44,599 nt of DNA from Spirochaetota bacterium (lineage in GTDB: Bacteria > Spirochaetota > Spirochaetia > B11-G9): positions 1 to 44,599 of the forward strand of contig JAJRQE010000304.1 of assembly GCA_024280415.1 (NCBI GenBank), written 5' to 3'. Position 1 is the first letter of the stretch. Each line of letters begins with the position of its first letter. The notes beneath the pieces were generated by a model that was given only the letters and a program-made list of their open reading frames with translations, ran no database searches and was not told the origin of the DNA. A program made the position numbers and the translations under genes. Positions 43,282 to 44,599 of this stretch are shown piece after piece.

Positions 43282-43366
43282 TGGGGACGGGGGTCAAAAT
43301 CTTTAAATTATTGCTACAATTCCGCACTATTTTGCTTCTGCAAAAGTGGGGAATTCCGGGTTGTAA
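43282..43366. repeat. palindromic element remnant upstream of broken antitoxin
   Basis: A G-rich segment ggggacgggggtcaaaat (43284-43301) is followed by a long imperfect palindrome: AATTCCGCACTATTTTGC (43318-43335), loop TTCT, GCAAAAGTGGGGAATT (43340-43355). Nothing here is coding. The composition differs from the flanking genes, and the left part resembles dispersed element ends I recall from other bacterial genomes. It lies exactly where the 5' half of a DUF433 antitoxin gene should be. Confidence 0.5.
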
Positions 43367-43462
43367 CAATACCCGGAACTTGAAGAATTGGACTTAAAAC
43401 AGGCTCTTGAGTATGCAGCTGCCAGTCTGGAAGATAAAATTATTAACTTAAAAACAGCATGA
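43367..43462 (+). pseudogene. DUF433-type antitoxin, C-terminal remnant
   Basis: In the frame ending at TGA 43460-43462 the sequence reads YPELEELDLKQALEYAAASLED..., which is the C-terminal part of DUF433 antitoxins, normal partners of DUF5615 toxins. An in-frame TAA at 43364-43366 lies directly upstream, and there is no start codon, so only about 31 of the usual 75-80 residues remain; the N-terminal DNA-binding half is missing. Its stop overlaps the toxin ATG (ATGA), the intact junction of the original operon. Confidence 0.8.
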
Positions 43463-43824
43463 AGCTTTTACTGGATCAGGGGCTGCCACGTTCCACAGTA
43501 AAGGAATTGCATAAACTCAAAATAGATTCTATTCATGTTGGTGATATTGGAATGTCCGCTTCTACTGATGCAGATATAATTGATAAAGCTCTGGAAGATA
43601 ATATAGTAGTTATAACCCTTGATTTAGATTTCCATACTATACTCGCAGTGAATGGGAATATGAAACCTTCTGTTATCAGGATCAGAATTGAAGGGCTTAA
43701 ATCCAAAGAATTATCCAAGATCATACAAAATGCTTTAATTTTAGCAGAAGAAGAAATAGAAAAAGGTGCTGCAATAAGTGTAGATACTAAAGGTATTCGA
43801 ATCCATAAGTTACCTCTTGCATAA
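43459..43824 (+). CDS. DUF5615 PIN-like toxin, orphaned
   Basis: A 121-residue protein of the DUF5615/Mut7-C PIN-like family, predicted RNA-cleaving toxins. Acidic residues expected at the metal site are D6 (LLLDQGLP), D38 (STDADI) and D55 with D57 (ITLDLDF). The C-terminal strand EKGAAISVDTKGIRIHKLPL is also typical. The gene starts at the ATGA overlap with the broken antitoxin and has no ribosome site of its own, so it may be poorly translated now. Intact sequence suggests recent loss of the antitoxin or tolerance of the toxin. Confidence 0.85.
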   Translation: MKLLLDQGLPRSTVKELHKLKIDSIHVGDIGMSASTDADIIDKALEDNIVVITLDLDFHTILAVNGNMKPSVIRIRIEGLKSKELSKIIQNALILAEEEIEKGAAISVDTKGIRIHKLPLA

Positions 43825-44011
43825 TCCCTCCTGGGAAATTTCATATAACCTCTAAAAAATATCTTGCTTTTCTAAGCTCTATGAGCTGTTGAATATAGAA
43901 ATCTTTCCACATTCTGAACAAACAATTATTAAAACAAAGGGGTCGGTTTTTAAGAGTATTTCCTGCTTTTTTTCTATTCCTTATAATCATGTCATATGGT
44001 ATTATTAACTC

Positions 44012-44269
44012 ATGCCAACAGTATTGATGATTTTGGGTTGGAGATTATTCTTCTATGCCAATGAACGAAATGAACCAGTTCATATTCATTGTAAAAAAGG
44101 TGATTCTGAATGTAAGTACTGGCTTGATATTGAAAATTTTAATATTCAGGAAGCTTATATTTATAATTGCTCACCAAGAGATAAAAGGGAATTGAAAAAA
44201 ATAATATATCAGCATTTTGATTATATTGTATCTGAATGGAATAATTTCAAGGAGGCTGGAAATGGATAG
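44012..44269 (+). CDS. DUF4160 protein
   Basis: An 85-residue protein of the DUF4160 family: PTVLMILGWRLFFYANERNEPVHIHCKKG at the N-terminus contains the family's FYANERNEPVHIHV-like core, followed by a C-terminal helical half. DUF4160 genes are usually next to DUF2442 genes, as here, and the pair is suspected to be a toxin-antitoxin system, without firm experimental proof that I know of. TATTAT ends six bases before the ATG and no ribosome site is seen. The stop overlaps the next start by eight bases. Confidence 0.85.
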   Translation: MPTVLMILGWRLFFYANERNEPVHIHCKKGDSECKYWLDIENFNIQEAYIYNCSPRDKRELKKIIYQHFDYIVSEWNNFKEAGNG

Positions 44270-44519
44270 GTTCCATAATATCGAAAGTGTAGAGTTTAAA
44301 GAGAATACTATGATTCTTAAGATTGATAACAAAAGCCATAAATTTGATTTAGATAAATACTCTTCTAAGCTGCTCAAAGCCTCTAAAATTCAAAGAGATA
44401 ATTATGAAGTTTCTCCCTCGGGATATGGAATCCACTGGCCTATGATAGATGAAGACTTATCAATAGACGGGTTACTGGGGATTAAGCACTCTATTCCTTC
44501 AGATAAGAAAGCAAGTTAA
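44262..44519 (+). CDS. DUF2442 protein
   Basis: An 85-residue protein of the DUF2442 family. The C-terminal SPSGYGIHWPMIDEDLSIDGLLG segment is the family signature (W-P-x-[IL]-DEDLSIDGLL); the N-terminal half is beta-rich. I chose the ATG at 44262 because an excellent AGGAGG lies just upstream, inside the DUF4160 gene. It overlaps the DUF4160 gene by eight bases, so the two are translated together. Proposed antitoxin partner of DUF4160. Confidence 0.85.
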   Translation: MDRFHNIESVEFKENTMILKIDNKSHKFDLDKYSSKLLKASKIQRDNYEVSPSGYGIHWPMIDEDLSIDGLLGIKHSIPSDKKAS

Positions 44520-44599
44520 TTATCCTGTGTGTTATTTTTTTATCAAAAAAACTTCTAATAATGAATGTATGCCTGAGTTAATGGGGAACAATAACTCTA

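Noticed and set aside
43785-43805. ggtattcgaatcc resembling a tRNA T-arm
   Set aside because: It lies inside the DUF5615 coding region and no acceptor, D or anticodon stem is found around it. No tRNA gene was seen anywhere in the window.
43847-43922. Short minus-strand frame reading RMWKDFYIQQLIELRK
   Set aside because: Only about 25 codons, preceded by two in-frame stops, no ribosome site and no recognisable family; at most a remnant.
1-44599. CRISPR array, integron, prophage or plasmid functions
   Set aside because: No regularly spaced direct repeats, integrase, cas, phage structural or replication genes were seen; the genes are mostly ordinary chromosomal ones.

Overview
The window looks like chromosomal DNA from a spirochaete (Spirochaetota, free-living Spirochaeta-like rather than Borrelia). 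The main grounds are the archaeal-type two-subunit phenylalanyl-tRNA synthetase (PheS 513 aa, PheT 566 aa), a MurA whose catalytic Cys is Asp, a purine-nucleoside-type BMP transporter, exported proteins whose mature N-terminus begins Gly-Gly in place of a lipobox Cys, and AT-rich, lipid-membrane-type coding throughout. This is inferred from gene content; no 16S rRNA or tRNA gene was seen. Genes are tightly packed. No stretch over 300 bases lacks a gene, and the largest gaps (about 265 bases at 4630-4893, and 43280-43458) hold promoters or remnants.

Layout. 1-252: end of an outer-membrane barrel gene. 304-4629 (minus): a sodium/flavin electron-transport operon nqrBCDEF plus an unrecognised sixth gene; divergent to it is rseC (4894-5301). 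5328-10867 (minus): pheS-pheT, an adenosine-specific-kinase-family gene, an M32 carboxypeptidase whose 3' end is out of frame at an A7 run, and a dual-CDGSH protein. 11063-12313 (plus): an MTA/SAH-type deaminase, converging through a palindromic repeat on a minus-strand group of SDR, DUF985 cupin and purine nucleoside phosphorylase. 14555-15107: BrnT/CopG toxin-antitoxin pair. 15195-19912 (minus): BMP protein, ATPase and two permeases of a nucleoside ABC importer. 20086-23909 (minus): a long OmpA/Ig-repeat surface protein and pyrimidine-nucleoside phosphorylase. 24079-26815 (plus): two overlapping membrane-protein genes that I read as a highly diverged LptF/LptG pair. 26818-30874 (minus): MurA, a YkgJ Cys-cluster protein and an MFS-HEAT fusion. 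30980-36334: UPF0316, an Asp/Glu-racemase-family enzyme, an exported transglutaminase-fold/TPR protein, SlyX, a periplasmic cyclophilin and a four-S1-domain protein. 36466-38413 (minus): PerR-like regulator and catalase. 38497-41451 (minus): TRAP dicarboxylate-type transporter. 41601-43278: a small membrane protein and a TIGR03862-type flavoprotein, divergent. 43280-44519: a small toxin-antitoxin-like region with a broken DUF433 antitoxin in front of a DUF5615 toxin, and a DUF4160-DUF2442 pair.

How it fits together. A nucleoside-scavenging theme runs from 7 to 24 kb: import (BMP ABC system), purine and pyrimidine phosphorolysis, a deaminase for MTA/SAH/adenosine-type nucleosides and an adenosine-specific-kinase homologue. 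The NQR-like operon with RseC and CDGSH proteins points to Fe-S/flavin electron transfer at the membrane, and PerR-KatA to tolerance of peroxide.

The most unusual points are the NqrF-containing operon with RNF-sized B and C subunits and no NqrA, RnfB or RnfC; an in-phase A AAA AAA slippery heptamer exactly where the M32 peptidase needs a -1 shift; a probable ACG start for the PerR-like gene; repeated leaderless promoter-gene architecture; and a TPR-bearing LptG-like protein.
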